A stretch of DNA of 64,000 bases, taken from assembly GCA_963716215.1 (NCBI GenBank), contig OY970298.1:2790001-2854000 (forward strand). The letters are read 5' to 3'. Below, one piece after another: positions 16,488 through 25,505 of the stretch; within the stretch, counting starts at the first letter, position 1; every line of letters starts with the position of its first letter. This stretch comes from JACVRW01 sp963716215 (GTDB lineage Bacteria; Actinomycetota; Thermoleophilia; Solirubrobacterales; Thermoleophilaceae). The translations under genes were made by a program, and so were the position numbers. The notes under the pieces were generated by a model. The model made no database searches. It saw only the letters and a list, made by a program, of their open reading frames with translations, and was not told the origin of the DNA.

Positions 16488-18159
16488 CCAGGTCCTGCTC
16501 GTAGGCGTAGGCCGTGGCCGCCGCCCTACTCGAGAGTCCCAGCTTGCCGAAGATGTTGCTCACGTGGCGGGCCACGGTCTTCTCGCTCAGGAACAGATCG
16601 GCGGCGATCGCTCGGTTCGTCTTGCCGGTGGCCACGAGCCGCAGCACCTCGAGCTCGCGCGCGGTCAGCCCGCCGGCAGGCTTGGGGGGCGCCTTCCGCG
16701 TGAGCGACTGCGCGTGCGCGAGGTCGGTGGCGGCGCCGAGCTCCTGGAAGACCCAGCACGCGGCGTCGAGCTCCATCTCCGCGCTGTCGTGGTCCCCGAG
16801 CTGGCGGCACGCGAGGGCGATCAGGACGCGGACGCGTGCGGCCTCGTACGGCACCTCGACCCCTCGCCACACCGTCCACGCGTGGCGCAGCGCACCGAGC
16901 GCGGCACGCGCGTCGTCCTCGAGCAGCAGGACGGCCCCCTGCGCGTGAGCGGCCCGACCGCGCAGAAGCGGTGCGTCGACGTCGTCGGCGATCCGCGACA
17001 GCTCATCGGCGGCGGCGCGTGCCGCTTCCACGTCACCGGCGGCGGACATGATCTCGACCAGCGCCGGGAGCAAGCGCGAGCGCGTCAACGGGTCCCCGGC
17101 TTCTTCGACGACGCGGCGGATCGCGGCGTCCGCGACGCCGACCTGACCCTGCGCCAGTCGCAGCCGTGCCAGACCGGGCTGCGGCTCTCGTCCCCAACGG
17201 CTCGCCTGTTGGAACGCCTCCTCCGCCTGCGCGAACGCCCCGCGCAGGCGGTGCACCTCACCCTGCTCGTAGTGGGCGGCGCCGAGCGCGGGCTGACCGC
17301 GCTGCGAGAGCCGATCGCAGGCTCGCTCCGCCGCGACGGCGGCGTCCGGCCACGCGCCGTGCAGCTGCATGATCTCCGCGCGATGCACAAGGCAGTTGCC
17401 GCTGAACGGGACGAGATCCGGCTGGGACTCGCACCAGCGGGTGAGCGCCGCGGTCCACTCCTGCGCCCGACGCAGATCGAAGACCTGCTGGCAGGCCTCG
17501 ATCACGCTGCAATAGACGGCCCCGGCGATCATCTCCGGTACTTCGTCCGCCATGACGGCGACCATGGCCTCGTCGAGCAAGGACATTCCCTCGACGGTCC
17601 GTCCCTGTGCGATCAGCGCCCGACCCTGGATGTTGCGGGCGACCGTCACCAGCTCGACGTCACCGAAGCGAGCGCCGATCTCGGCGACCCGACCGGAGAT
17701 CTCGTGAGCGCTCGCCCAGTCCCCCGCGAACGCGTGCTCGAGTGCCACCGGCACCAGCAGCTGCCCCCGCTCCACGCTGTCCTGCCGCCCATCGTCGAGC
17801 AGGCGGCGGGCTCGAGCGAGCCAGCCGCTCGCGCGGGCGAGCTCGCCGCCGTTCATCAGGACGAACACGATCCTGCCGGCGCACCGGACCGCACCCCGCG
17901 CGTCACCGCCTTCAAGGGTCTCGCGATGCGCACGCTCCCAGAGCTCGACGCTGTCCTCGTCCCGGCCGAGCAAATACGCCGCCGTGGCGAGCCGCTCCAG
18001 GTCCTCCGGCTCGAGCCCAGCCTCGCGATCGGCAGCCGAGAGCTGGGCGAAGGCTTGCGCCCACGCTCGCCTCTCGAAGGACTCCCGGCCCCGCGCGTGT
18101 GCTGCCTCCAACGGCTCGCCGGCCACGAGGTCATCGTACGCTCGGCGTTCGGCGCTCAC
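16483..18159 (-). CDS. LuxR-family regulator with TPR-like N-terminus
   Basis: 558-aa transcription regulator. The C-terminal LuxR helix-turn-helix (LTARELEVLRLVATGKTNRA near residues 495-515, then LFLSEKTVARHVSNIFGKLG) is typical. The rest is an alpha-helical solenoid of TPR-like repeats such as ALGAAHYEQGEVHRL. No AAA/LAL ATPase motif is seen. I start it at GTG 18159, 4 nt after the stop of the acyl-CoA-dehydrogenase-like gene, which implies translational coupling; upstream reading of the frame is a shadow. It probably responds to a protein or ligand bound by the TPR domain. Confidence 0.88.
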   Translation of the reverse strand: MSAERRAYDDLVAGEPLEAAHARGRESFERRAWAQAFAQLSAADREAGLEPEDLERLATAAYLLGRDEDSVELWERAHRETLEGGDARGAVRCAGRIVFVLMNGGELARASGWLARARRLLDDGRQDSVERGQLLVPVALEHAFAGDWASAHEISGRVAEIGARFGDVELVTVARNIQGRALIAQGRTVEGMSLLDEAMVAVMADEVPEMIAGAVYCSVIEACQQVFDLRRAQEWTAALTRWCESQPDLVPFSGNCLVHRAEIMQLHGAWPDAAVAAERACDRLSQRGQPALGAAHYEQGEVHRLRGAFAQAEEAFQQASRWGREPQPGLARLRLAQGQVGVADAAIRRVVEEAGDPLTRSRLLPALVEIMSAAGDVEAARAAADELSRIADDVDAPLLRGRAAHAQGAVLLLEDDARAALGALRHAWTVWRGVEVPYEAARVRVLIALACRQLGDHDSAEMELDAACWVFQELGAATDLAHAQSLTRKAPPKPAGGLTARELEVLRLVATGKTNRAIAADLFLSEKTVARHVSNIFGKLGLSSRAAATAYAYEQDLV

Positions 18160-18163
18160 GGCT

Positions 18164-19327
18164 TCAGAGCATGAACCCGTCGGGCTCCAAGCCGAGCAGG
18201 ATCTTGCCGATTGCCTCGTACGTCGGGGGCGCGACGAAGAGATGCTGGGTGACCGCGTGCACGTCGCGGAGGCACCGCTGGAGTGGGCTCGAGGCGAACA
18301 CCGCAGTGCCTCCGGCCGTCGTGTACATCCGATCGACAGCGTTGGCGGAGGCCGCCGTCGCATGTGTGGCCGCGATCCGCAGCAATCCTTGTTGCTCCTC
18401 CGTCATAGGGGCGCCCGCCTGGACCAGCTCCCACGTGCGCGTCGTCTCCTCGACCAAGAGGGCGCGCGCCGAACGGACCGTTGCCATGGCCTCGCAGACC
18501 GCGATCTGTACGGTCGTCCGGGTCGACAGCGTCGTGGCCATGCCAAACGGTGTCTTGGTTGTGGCCAGGCGGAGCAGCTCGTCGATCGCGGCCCTTGCGA
18601 TGCCAAGCGCCGACGCCGCCATCCCGGCGGAAAACAATCCGACGATGGGAAAGCGGAACAGCGCACCGTCTTGGACCGGATCGGGAAACGGCACGGGCGA
18701 GGCCCGGTGCTCCGGCACGAACACATCGGAGACCTCGACGTCGTGGCTTCCGGTCGCTCGAAGGCCGGCGGTGTCCCAGGTGTCGATGATGCGCCAGTCC
18801 GACGCCTCGAGCCAGGTCGTCACGATTTCGGGTCCCGTCGGCCCTTCCGACATTGCGTCTCCCTTGAAGACGATGCTCGCGAGTGCCAGCCAGTGACAGT
18901 GGTGGCAGTTGCTCACGAACGTCCATCGCCCGCTGACGCGATACCCACCTTCCACCTCGAGGGCACGGCCGCTCGGGGCGAAGACGCCGTTGACCACCAA
19001 ATCGGGCGCGCTCCCGAGCTCGCGAGCTCCCTCTTGCGCGAGGAACGATTGGAGCACGCCTGCGACGCTGCAGTTCAGCGCGCACCAAGCCGCCGAACCG
19101 TCGTTGCGGGCGAGCTCCTCCACGACCTCGAGAATGGTGATCGGGTCCGCCTCCAAGCCTCCGAGCTGATGCGGCCGACCGAGGCGGAAGAAGCCGGCGT
19201 CGGTCAGCCCGTTCGCCATCGCCGCAGGTAGGCGTCGCTCTCGCTCGCCCAGCTCGGCGTTCTTCCGAAGAACCGCACCGAGCTCCTGTGCCGTGCCGAC
19301 GGTGTCGGTCTGCTCTTGGGTGGTCAT
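18164..19327 (-). CDS. Acyl-CoA-dehydrogenase-fold flavoprotein (DszC/HsaA-like)
   Basis: 387-aa protein with the acyl-CoA dehydrogenase fold. ATG 19327 (MTTQEQTDTVGTAQELG). The FAD/substrate region includes SAAWCALNCSVAG near residues 76-88 and GGYRVSGRWTFVSNCHHCHW near 124-143. In place of a dehydrogenase catalytic base it has features of the two-component flavin monooxygenases (DszC/HsaA group), which hydroxylate or desulfurise aromatics with reduced flavin. Either enzyme type is possible. It is divergent from an HxlR regulator and coupled to the LuxR gene downstream. Confidence 0.85.
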   Translation of the reverse strand: MTTQEQTDTVGTAQELGAVLRKNAELGERERRLPAAMANGLTDAGFFRLGRPHQLGGLEADPITILEVVEELARNDGSAAWCALNCSVAGVLQSFLAQEGARELGSAPDLVVNGVFAPSGRALEVEGGYRVSGRWTFVSNCHHCHWLALASIVFKGDAMSEGPTGPEIVTTWLEASDWRIIDTWDTAGLRATGSHDVEVSDVFVPEHRASPVPFPDPVQDGALFRFPIVGLFSAGMAASALGIARAAIDELLRLATTKTPFGMATTLSTRTTVQIAVCEAMATVRSARALLVEETTRTWELVQAGAPMTEEQQGLLRIAATHATAASANAVDRMYTTAGGTAVFASSPLQRCLRDVHAVTQHLFVAPPTYEAIGKILLGLEPDGFML

Positions 19328-19360
19328 TCGCGGCACTATCCGCACAGCCGCCGGGGGCGG

Positions 19361-19381
19361 CAAGTACCGGTTCTGTACTTG
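19361..19381. promoter_or_regulatory. Inverted repeat, likely HxlR operator
   Basis: Perfect inverted repeat CAAGTAC-N7-GTACTTG centred between the divergent flavoprotein gene (start 19327) and the HxlR gene (start 19419), 34 and 37 nt from the two starts. HxlR/YodB-type regulators bind short inverted repeats of the GTA-CTTAC kind, so autoregulation and control of the flavoprotein is the simplest reading. Confidence 0.6.
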
Positions 19382-19418
19382 GCAACCAGTGGCCGGCGAA
19401 TTGGAGGAAGATGGCCGT

Positions 19419-20111
19419 GTGAGGTCGTACGGCCAGTTCTGCCCGGTGGCCAAGGCCGCCGAGATCCTCGCCGAGCGCTGGACCCTGCTTGTTGTCCGCG
19501 AGCTCCTCGCCGGAAGCCATCGGTTCAACGAGCTGCGCCGCGGGGTTCCGCTCATGTCGCCGACGCTGCTCTCCAAGCGCCTCGCGGAGCTCGAGCGCGC
19601 CGGGATCGTCGAGCGGCGGCCGCTCGAGGTGGGCCGCGGCTTCGAGTACTGCCTGACCCCGGCGGGTGAGGAGCTTCGACCCGTTGTCGAGCTGCTCGGC
19701 GCTTGGGGGGGCCGATGGGTAAGTCACGACATCGGCCCGGAAGACCTCGACCCAGCACTGCTGATGTGGGATGTACGTCGGCGCGTGGACACGGCCGAGC
19801 TGCCGACACAAGACGCGGTGGTGCGCTTCAGCTTCCGCGGTGCCCGCTCGGGGAGGCGCTGGTGGTGGATCGTGGTGGACGGCGACGAGGTCGACCTCTG
19901 CGTCACCGATCCCGGTCGCGACGTCGACCTGACCGTTTGGGCGAGCCTCGAGGCGATGACCCGTGTCTGGGTCGGGCACCTCGCGATCGAGGACGCTCTG
20001 TCCTGCGGCGATCTTGCCTGTGACGGCTCAGCCGAGCTCGCTCGCAGCCTGCCTCGATGGATCGGGATACCTTCGAGCGCACGCGAGCGCGCCGACACGC
20101 TCAGCGCCTGA
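19419..20111 (+). CDS. HxlR-family regulator with C-terminal SCP2-like domain
   Basis: 230-aa regulator. Start chosen at GTG 19419, just before the conserved N-terminus SYGQFCPVAKAAEILAERWTLL; GGAGG lies at 19403. The winged-helix domain (residues 1-100) contains the HxlR signature RFNELRRGVPLMSPTLLSKRL and a redox-candidate Cys in FCPVAKA. The C-terminal half (GARSGRRWWWIVVDGDEVDLCV) looks like the SCP2 sterol-carrier-like domain found in this HxlR subgroup. It is divergent from the flavoprotein gene, with the CAAGTAC inverted repeat between them, so it probably represses that gene and itself. Confidence 0.9.
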   Translation: MRSYGQFCPVAKAAEILAERWTLLVVRELLAGSHRFNELRRGVPLMSPTLLSKRLAELERAGIVERRPLEVGRGFEYCLTPAGEELRPVVELLGAWGGRWVSHDIGPEDLDPALLMWDVRRRVDTAELPTQDAVVRFSFRGARSGRRWWWIVVDGDEVDLCVTDPGRDVDLTVWASLEAMTRVWVGHLAIEDALSCGDLACDGSAELARSLPRWIGIPSSARERADTLSA

Positions 20112-20183
20112 CTCTCGGTCTTGTCGGGTGTGGCGTCGCTGCCGAGTTTCAACAAGCGTCCTTTGCGGGCATGTCAACCCCGG

Positions 20184-21053
20184 ATGCGCCGTCCCGTCCG
20201 CTCACGCCTGCTCGTCGTCGCCTTCGTATGCGCGGCGCTCGCCCTCGCCGCCCTCGCCCAGGCGGGCAGCGCCGCCGCGGCGCCGCTTCGGTACGTCGCG
20301 CTCGGCGACTCCTACAGCGCGGCGTCTGGGGTGCTCCCGCCCGATCCCACAGCGCCGCTTCAGTGCCTGCGCTCGATCCGCAACTACCCGCACGTCATCG
20401 CGAGCACGATCGGGGCGCAGCTGACCGACGTCACCTGCGGCGCCGCGGACACCGGTGACTTCGCCGCCGCGCAGTACCCGGGCGTCGCCCCGCAGCTCGA
20501 CGCGCTCAGGCCGGACACTCAGCTGGTGACGATGACGATCGGCGGCAACGACAGCAGCGTCTTCATCAACACGATCCTCTCCTGCGGCGCCGCCGGACTG
20601 CTCACGCTCGGCCAGGGCAGCCCCTGCAAGGACAAGTACGGCTCTTCTTTCGAGGACACGATCCGCACCGTGACCTACCCGTCGCTGGTGAACGCGCTGA
20701 GGGCGGTCCGGGCCAAGGCGCCACTCGCGAGGGTCGCGATCCTCGGCTACCCGTGGATCATGCCGGCCACCGGCGGATGCTTCGCCAAGATGCCAGTCGC
20801 GAAGGGCGACGTGCCCTACGTCCGCGGCATCCAGACCACGCTCAACGACGCCGTCCGGCGCGCCGCCGCCGCGACCGGGGCGATCTACGTGAACCTCAAC
20901 ACCGTCTCGAACGGCCACGACGCCTGCCAGCCGATCGGGGTCCGCTGGGTCGAGCCCGTCCTACAGGGCACGAATCCGGTGATCGTGCACCCCAACGCGC
21001 TAGGCGAGTCCAACATGGCTGCCCAGGCGATCTCGGTCCTGCGCCTGCGCTAA
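20184..21053 (+). CDS. Secreted SGNH/GDSL-type lipase or esterase
   Basis: Exported hydrolase, about 289 aa from ATG 20184, where a signal peptide begins (MRRPVRSRLL, hydrophobic VVAFVCAALALAALAQA, then SAAA). Block I GDSYSAASG carries the nucleophile Ser, GGND in TIGGNDSSVF is block III, and the C-terminal VHPNALGESN holds the catalytic His. Six cysteines (for example CLRS, VTCG, LSCG, SPCK) fit the disulfide-bonded Streptomyces lipase type. A longer in-frame start at 20121 is less likely because it would bury the signal peptide. Converges with the acetyltransferase by 4 nt. Confidence 0.85.
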   Translation: MRRPVRSRLLVVAFVCAALALAALAQAGSAAAAPLRYVALGDSYSAASGVLPPDPTAPLQCLRSIRNYPHVIASTIGAQLTDVTCGAADTGDFAAAQYPGVAPQLDALRPDTQLVTMTIGGNDSSVFINTILSCGAAGLLTLGQGSPCKDKYGSSFEDTIRTVTYPSLVNALRAVRAKAPLARVAILGYPWIMPATGGCFAKMPVAKGDVPYVRGIQTTLNDAVRRAAAATGAIYVNLNTVSNGHDACQPIGVRWVEPVLQGTNPVIVHPNALGESNMAAQAISVLRLR

Positions 21054-21607
21054 GCGGCCAGCGGCTTCTCGTAGACGGCGAGGTCGCAAGGCGTCGCGAG
21101 CAGCGGGGCCAGGTGCGGATGCGCGTCCTCGATGTTGCCGGTGCGGACGATGCGGTAGCCCCTGCGCCCATACCACGCCTTCAGGAACTCCTTGCTCGGA
21201 TGGCGCCAGGCGCGCGGCAGCAACAGCTCGAGCTGCATTGCCCGGCGGCCGCGCTCCTGGCTGTGTCGCTCGGCGAAGTCCAATAGGGCGCGACCGGCGC
21301 CCGTGCTCCGGTGCTCGGGGGCCGCGACGAGCAGCCCGAACTCGCTTGCGTCTTCGCCGACGTCATGGAGGCGGACGCTGCCGGCGAGCTCGCCACCCCG
21401 GGTGGCAACGGCGATCTGTCCGGCCGCGATCAGCTCCGCGACCTCGGTGGCGGTCGTCCGTGTCGCCCCGTCGCGCCAGAGTCCGCTCTCGGCGGTCGCG
21501 TAGACGTCGTTGATCAGGCTCGTCAGGCGATCGACGAGCTCCGCGTCGTCGCTGACCGCCGGGTCCAGCAGCCGGATGTCCATGTCACGCGCGGCATGCG
21601 GGCTCAT
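21050..21607 (-). CDS. GNAT-family N-acetyltransferase
   Basis: 185-aa acetyl-CoA-dependent transferase. The acetyl-CoA binding motif LVAAPEHRSTGAGRALLDFAE (near residues 90-110) has the R-x-x-G-x-G/A loop. The later KAWYGRRGYRIVRTGNI fits motif B. Substrate cannot be predicted. It is 30 nt downstream of the copA stop region but on the same strand as the copper operon; no functional link is apparent. Confidence 0.88.
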   Translation of the reverse strand: MSPHAARDMDIRLLDPAVSDDAELVDRLTSLINDVYATAESGLWRDGATRTTATEVAELIAAGQIAVATRGGELAGSVRLHDVGEDASEFGLLVAAPEHRSTGAGRALLDFAERHSQERGRRAMQLELLLPRAWRHPSKEFLKAWYGRRGYRIVRTGNIEDAHPHLAPLLATPCDLAVYEKPLAA

Positions 21608-21637
21608 ACGTGGGGACTACCCATTCCAATCAAGCTG

Positions 21638-23866
21638 TCAGCGCTCGGCCTTGAAGCGGCGGAGGCGCAGCGCGTTGGCCACGACGGAGACGCTCGAGAA
21701 GGCCATCGCCGCCCCCGCGATCACGGGGTTGAGCAGGCCGACCGCGGCGAGCGGCACCGCGGCGAGGTTGTAGCCGAACGCCCACGCGAGGTTCTGCTTG
21801 ATGGTCCGGAGCGTCGCCCGGCTGAGCCGGATGGCATCCGCGGCGGCGCACAGGTCGCCGGACACGAGCGTCAGGTCCGATGCCTCGATTGCCACGTCGG
21901 TGCCGGTCCCGATGGCGAGGCCGAGATCCGCCTGCGCGAGCGCCGGGGCGTCGTTGACGCCGTCGCCGACCATCGCGACCACGCGGCCCTCCGCCTGGAG
22001 GCGCCTGACCACGTCGGCCTTGTCGGCGGGCAGCACCTCGGCGATGACCTCGTCGATGCCGAGCTCGGCGGCGACGGTCCGTGCGGTCGTCTCGTTGTCG
22101 CCCGTCAACAGGACCGGGCGCAACCCCAGCTCCTTGAGCGAGGCGACGGCGCCCACCGAGGTCGGCTTGACGGTGTCGGCGACCACGAACACCGCGGTTG
22201 CCTGGCCGTCCCAGCCCGCGGCGATGGCGGTCTGACCGCGCTCCTCGGCGGCACGACGCGCGGCGTCGAGCTCGGCCGGGAGGTATATCGCCCAGTCCGC
22301 CAGCAGGGCCGGGCGGCCGACCACCAGCGCGTGGCCGTCGACGACGCCTTCCACGCCGAGGCCCTCGCGGTTGCCGAACGACTCGACCGAAGGCAGCGCG
22401 CCCTGCTCGGCGTGCGCGGCGCTGGCGATGGCCGCGGCGATCGGGTGCTCGGAGGCGTTCTCCAGCGCACCCACGAGGCGCAGGGCCTGGGCGCGGTCGA
22501 CGCCGTCGGCCACGGCGACCTCCACGAGCGCCATCTTGCCGGTGGTCACGGTCCCGGTCTTGTCGAGCACGACGGTGTCCACCTCGCGTGTGGACTCGAG
22601 CACCTCGGGTCCCTTGATCAGGAGTCCCAGCTGCGCCCCGCGCCCGGTGCCGACCATCAGGGCCGTCGGGGTTGCCAGCCCAAGCGCGCACGGGCAGGCG
22701 ATGATCAGCACCGCCACGGCGGCGGTCAGCGCGAACGTGGCGCTCTCGCCAGTCCCGAGCCAGAAGCCGAGCGTGCCCACGGCCACGCCGATGACCACGG
22801 GCACGAACACCCCGGACACGCGGTCGGCCAGCCGCTGCACCGGCGCCTTGCCGGTCTGCGCCTCGGTGACCAGGGTGGCGATCTGCGCCAGCGCCGTGTC
22901 CGCGCCGACCTTGGTCGCGCGGACGACCAGCCGCCCGCCCGAATTGACCGTGGCGCCCGCGACCTCGGAGCCGGGGCCCACCTCCACCGGCACCGGCTCG
23001 CCGGTGAGCATGCTCATGTCCACGGCCGAGCTGCCCTCCTCGACCACTCCATCCGTGGCCACCTTCTCGCCGGGGCGCACGAGGAAGCGGTCTCCCGCCC
23101 GCAGCTCCTCGATCGACACGCGCCGCTCCTGGCCGTCGTGGTCGATCACGGCTACGTCCTTGGCACCGAGCTCGAGCAGCGCCGTAAGGGCGGCGCCCGC
23201 ACGGCGCTTCGCGCGCGCCTCGAAGTAGCGCCCGGCGAGGATGAACGTCGTCACGACCGACGCCGTCTCGAGGTAGATCTCGTCGGCGCCGGCGCCGGCC
23301 TCTGGAATCAGGTCGAAGCCCATGCGCATGTCCGGCATGCCGGCGTCGCCGATGAACAGCGCGTAGAGCGACCACAGCCACGCGGCGAGGACGCCAAGCG
23401 AGACGAGCGTGTCCATCGTCGCCGTGCCGTGCTTGAGGTTCGCCCATGCCGCCTGGTGGAAGGGCCACGCGCCCCAGAGCACGACCGGGGTCGCCAGGTT
23501 GAGCGCGAGCCACTGCCAGTCGTCGAACTGGAGCGCCGGCACCATCGAGACGAGCAGCACCGGCAGCGACAGGACTCCCGACACGATCAGGCGGCGTCGC
23601 AGCGAGTCGTCCGGGCGCTCCTCGGCGGGCGTGGCGGGCTCCGTCGACGGCAACTCGGCCTTGTAGCCGGCGGCCTCCACCACCTCGACGAGCTGGTCGG
23701 GCGCCACGGCCGCGCCATCGAACTCGACGCTCGCCTTCTCGGTGGCGTAGTTGACGGTCGCGGTCACGCCTTCGAGCTTGTTCAGCCTGCGCTCGATGCG
23801 GTTGGCGCACGACGCACAGGTCATGCCGTCGATCGGCAGGTCGATGCGCTCGGAGGTGGCGCTCAT
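21638..23866 (-). CDS. copA: Copper-exporting P1B-type ATPase
   Basis: 742-aa Cu(I)-translocating P-type ATPase. One N-terminal metal-binding domain has GMTCASC (residues about 13-19). The intramembrane CPC site is IACPCALGLATPTA, the phosphorylated Asp is in VVLDKTGTVTTGKM, the hinge is MVGDGVNDAPAL, and TGE and HP (ASEHPIA) motifs are present. Its ATG at 23866 overlaps the stop of the preceding gene by 4 nt. Last gene of a four-gene leftward operon under the divergent csoR. Exports copper from the cytoplasm. Confidence 0.95.
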   Translation of the reverse strand: MSATSERIDLPIDGMTCASCANRIERRLNKLEGVTATVNYATEKASVEFDGAAVAPDQLVEVVEAAGYKAELPSTEPATPAEERPDDSLRRRLIVSGVLSLPVLLVSMVPALQFDDWQWLALNLATPVVLWGAWPFHQAAWANLKHGTATMDTLVSLGVLAAWLWSLYALFIGDAGMPDMRMGFDLIPEAGAGADEIYLETASVVTTFILAGRYFEARAKRRAGAALTALLELGAKDVAVIDHDGQERRVSIEELRAGDRFLVRPGEKVATDGVVEEGSSAVDMSMLTGEPVPVEVGPGSEVAGATVNSGGRLVVRATKVGADTALAQIATLVTEAQTGKAPVQRLADRVSGVFVPVVIGVAVGTLGFWLGTGESATFALTAAVAVLIIACPCALGLATPTALMVGTGRGAQLGLLIKGPEVLESTREVDTVVLDKTGTVTTGKMALVEVAVADGVDRAQALRLVGALENASEHPIAAAIASAAHAEQGALPSVESFGNREGLGVEGVVDGHALVVGRPALLADWAIYLPAELDAARRAAEERGQTAIAAGWDGQATAVFVVADTVKPTSVGAVASLKELGLRPVLLTGDNETTARTVAAELGIDEVIAEVLPADKADVVRRLQAEGRVVAMVGDGVNDAPALAQADLGLAIGTGTDVAIEASDLTLVSGDLCAAADAIRLSRATLRTIKQNLAWAFGYNLAAVPLAAVGLLNPVIAGAAMAFSSVSVVANALRLRRFKAER

Positions 23867-24723
23867 CGCGCCACCTCCTGCGTGAAGGCTGCCGTGCGCA
23901 CCTGACCCCCGTGCTTGAACTGCAGGTAGAGGCGGTACCGACCCTCGCTGGGGAACTCCGTCATGAAGCTCACCGTCTCCTCGCCGCCGTCCTCGGGATG
24001 CACGTGCAGGTAGGCGAGGTCGCCCTCGCGCAGCGCGACGAGGTGTCCGCCAGCGCCGAGGTAGGGCTCGGTGCGGATCTCCTCGCCTCCGCGGGTGACG
24101 GTGAAGCCCAGCTCGGCCTCGCGCCCGGCGCGCAACGAGCCGGAATCCAGGCGCACGCTGTAGCCGTCGCCGGCATCCGCGATCGCCGTCGGGGCGGGCA
24201 GCGGCCGGTAGTCGGCCTCGCCGTCCACGGCCAGGTCGGCCGCAAGCGTCTGCGCGTCGTCTTCGTGCTTGAAGTCGGCGAAAACTCGATACGCCCCGGC
24301 GTCGGGCAGGGTCAGCCCCACGCGCCAGATGCCGTCCTCCCCGAGCACCGGGTGCACGTGCTGGAAGCCCTGGCCGTCACGCCGGACCACGATGACGTGC
24401 ATGCGCTTCTCGTGCTCGATCTCGAACTCGCGTACCGGTTCGCCGTCGGCCCCGACGATGCTGAAGCTCATCTCGGTCGGACGCCCGCGGGTGACCTCGG
24501 TCTCGTGCAGGACGAGCCGCAGGCCACCCTTGGAGACCGCCAGCCCACGCACCGGGTCGGGAGCAGCAGCCTCCCCTCCCCCGTGCGCGGACATGGCGTC
24601 GTCCCCATCGGCCGCGTCGCTGCCTTCGCGATCGGGCCCGATTGCACCGCCGGCGACGCTGGCGCCGACGAAGACGAGCAGCAGACCAGCGGCGAAGCCG
24701 GCGAGCTTGACGGGGGCGCTCAT
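23863..24723 (-). CDS. Secreted/anchored protein with two HVHP domains, copper operon
   Basis: 286-aa exported protein starting at ATG 24723; N-terminal hydrophobic segment LAGFAAGLLLVFVGASVAGG followed by a low-complexity linker rich in D, A and G. The rest is two related beta-rich domains. The first contains KRMHVIVVRRDGQGFQHVHP and ends FADFKHEDD; the second contains GHLVALREGDLAYLHVHP and ends LQFKHGG. The repeated His-rich HVHP and FKH elements suggest extracytoplasmic copper binding, as in YtkA/PCu-like proteins, but this is inference. Overlaps copA and the membrane-protein gene by 4 nt on each side. Confidence 0.75.
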   Translation of the reverse strand: MSAPVKLAGFAAGLLLVFVGASVAGGAIGPDREGSDAADGDDAMSAHGGGEAAAPDPVRGLAVSKGGLRLVLHETEVTRGRPTEMSFSIVGADGEPVREFEIEHEKRMHVIVVRRDGQGFQHVHPVLGEDGIWRVGLTLPDAGAYRVFADFKHEDDAQTLAADLAVDGEADYRPLPAPTAIADAGDGYSVRLDSGSLRAGREAELGFTVTRGGEEIRTEPYLGAGGHLVALREGDLAYLHVHPEDGGEETVSFMTEFPSEGRYRLYLQFKHGGQVRTAAFTQEVAR

Positions 24724-25145
24724 GCCATCACCTGCATCCGTCCACGGCTGTGGTGCACGCCTCCGGTGTACTCGTCGCGGCGCAGCAGCATCGCGGCGAG
24801 CATGCTCGGCAGCATCGCCACGTGCTCGATGACGAGCAGCGTTCCGAGATCGGGGAGCAGCCCGCTCCACAGAAGGGCGAGGACGCCGAGCGTCGGGATC
24901 GCCATCGCCGCGGTCATGTCCGCGCACGCACGCCAGGCGTGACCGCGATATCGCATCCAGGCGACCATCGGCGCGGTCATCGTCACCGCCATCGCGGAGA
25001 TCATCAGGGCGTCGGTGTCGTGGAGGCTCATGCCGACCCCGCGCAGGGCGAGGCCGAGCGGGGGAAGCAGCACCCCCATGCCGAGGAACATCGCCACCAC
25101 CATCTCGAGGTAGTGGCGCACGAAACGACGGGTCGACGCGCTCAT
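24720..25145 (-). CDS. Small FliP-like membrane protein, copper operon
   Basis: 141-aa membrane protein with about four helices (YLEMVVAMFLGMGVLLPPLG, ALMISAMAVTMTAPMVAWM, MTAAMAIPTLGVLALLW, LLVIEHVAMLPSMLAAMLL). This short HYxEM-VxAM-GM family is often labelled FliP-like in actinobacteria, but there is no flagellar context. The helices are rich in Met and include His (EHVAM, RGHAW), which would suit copper handling. ATGA overlaps couple it to copZ upstream and the HVHP protein downstream. Confidence 0.75.
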   Translation of the reverse strand: MSASTRRFVRHYLEMVVAMFLGMGVLLPPLGLALRGVGMSLHDTDALMISAMAVTMTAPMVAWMRYRGHAWRACADMTAAMAIPTLGVLALLWSGLLPDLGTLLVIEHVAMLPSMLAAMLLRRDEYTGGVHHSRGRMQVMA

Positions 25146-25384
25146 GCCGCCACCGCGTCGTAGCCGGCCTCGTCGATGGCGCTGACCACGTCACGCGCGT
25201 CGACGTCCGCGCCGCGAACGCGCACGAGCTTCGTGTCGAGGTCCACGTCGACGAACTGCACGTCTGAGACCCGCGACACCTCGTCGGTGATGGCGACCTT
25301 GCAATGGCCGCAGCTCATGCCTTCGACCACGAACGTGAGGGCCGTCGGCTGAATGTTGGCGCTGTCGTTGTGAGAGGACCGCAT
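25142..25384 (-). CDS. copZ: Heavy-metal-associated copper chaperone
   Basis: 80-aa HMA-domain protein. The Cu(I) site is GMSCGHC at residues 22-28, followed by the ferredoxin-like pattern VDVDLDTKLVRVRG and VVSAIDEAGYDAV. It would shuttle Cu(I) to CopA. It is the first gene of the copper operon; its ATG at 25384 faces csoR across a 148-bp region with three operator-like boxes. Confidence 0.85.
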   Translation of the reverse strand: MRSSHNDSANIQPTALTFVVEGMSCGHCKVAITDEVSRVSDVQFVDVDLDTKLVRVRGADVDARDVVSAIDEAGYDAVAA

Positions 25385-25408
25385 GGTCTGCCCTTCGCTT
25401 CGCTTACG

Positions 25409-25425
25409 ATACCACCGGGGGGTAT
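25409..25425. promoter_or_regulatory. CsoR-box-like site 1
   Basis: ATACC-N7-GGTAT (ATACCACCGGGGGGTAT), 25 nt upstream of the copZ start. It matches the ATACC/GGTAT half-site style of actinobacterial CsoR operators and is the most symmetrical of the three boxes in this intergenic region. Confidence 0.6.
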
Positions 25426-25447
25426 GCCCGGTCTGCGCGAGACTGTA

Positions 25448-25464
25448 ACACCCCTAGGGGGTAT
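25448..25464. promoter_or_regulatory. CsoR-box-like site 2
   Basis: ACACCCCTAGGGGGTAT contains the perfect palindrome CCCCTAGGGG (25451-25460) and a GGGGGTAT right half. It lies mid-way between copZ and csoR. Confidence 0.5.
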
Positions 25465-25505
25465 GTCAAGGACCAATTCGCAACTTCGCGGTCGTAGTGG
25501 TCCCG

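Noticed and set aside
21311..23905. Very long open frame on the + strand opposite copA (864 codons)
   Set aside because: It mirrors the copA coding frame in GC-rich DNA, has Arg/Gly/His-rich low-complexity translation, and no recognisable domain.
24720..25145. A true flagellar FliP gene
   Set aside because: Only 141 aa, in a copper operon, with no other flagellar gene in the window.
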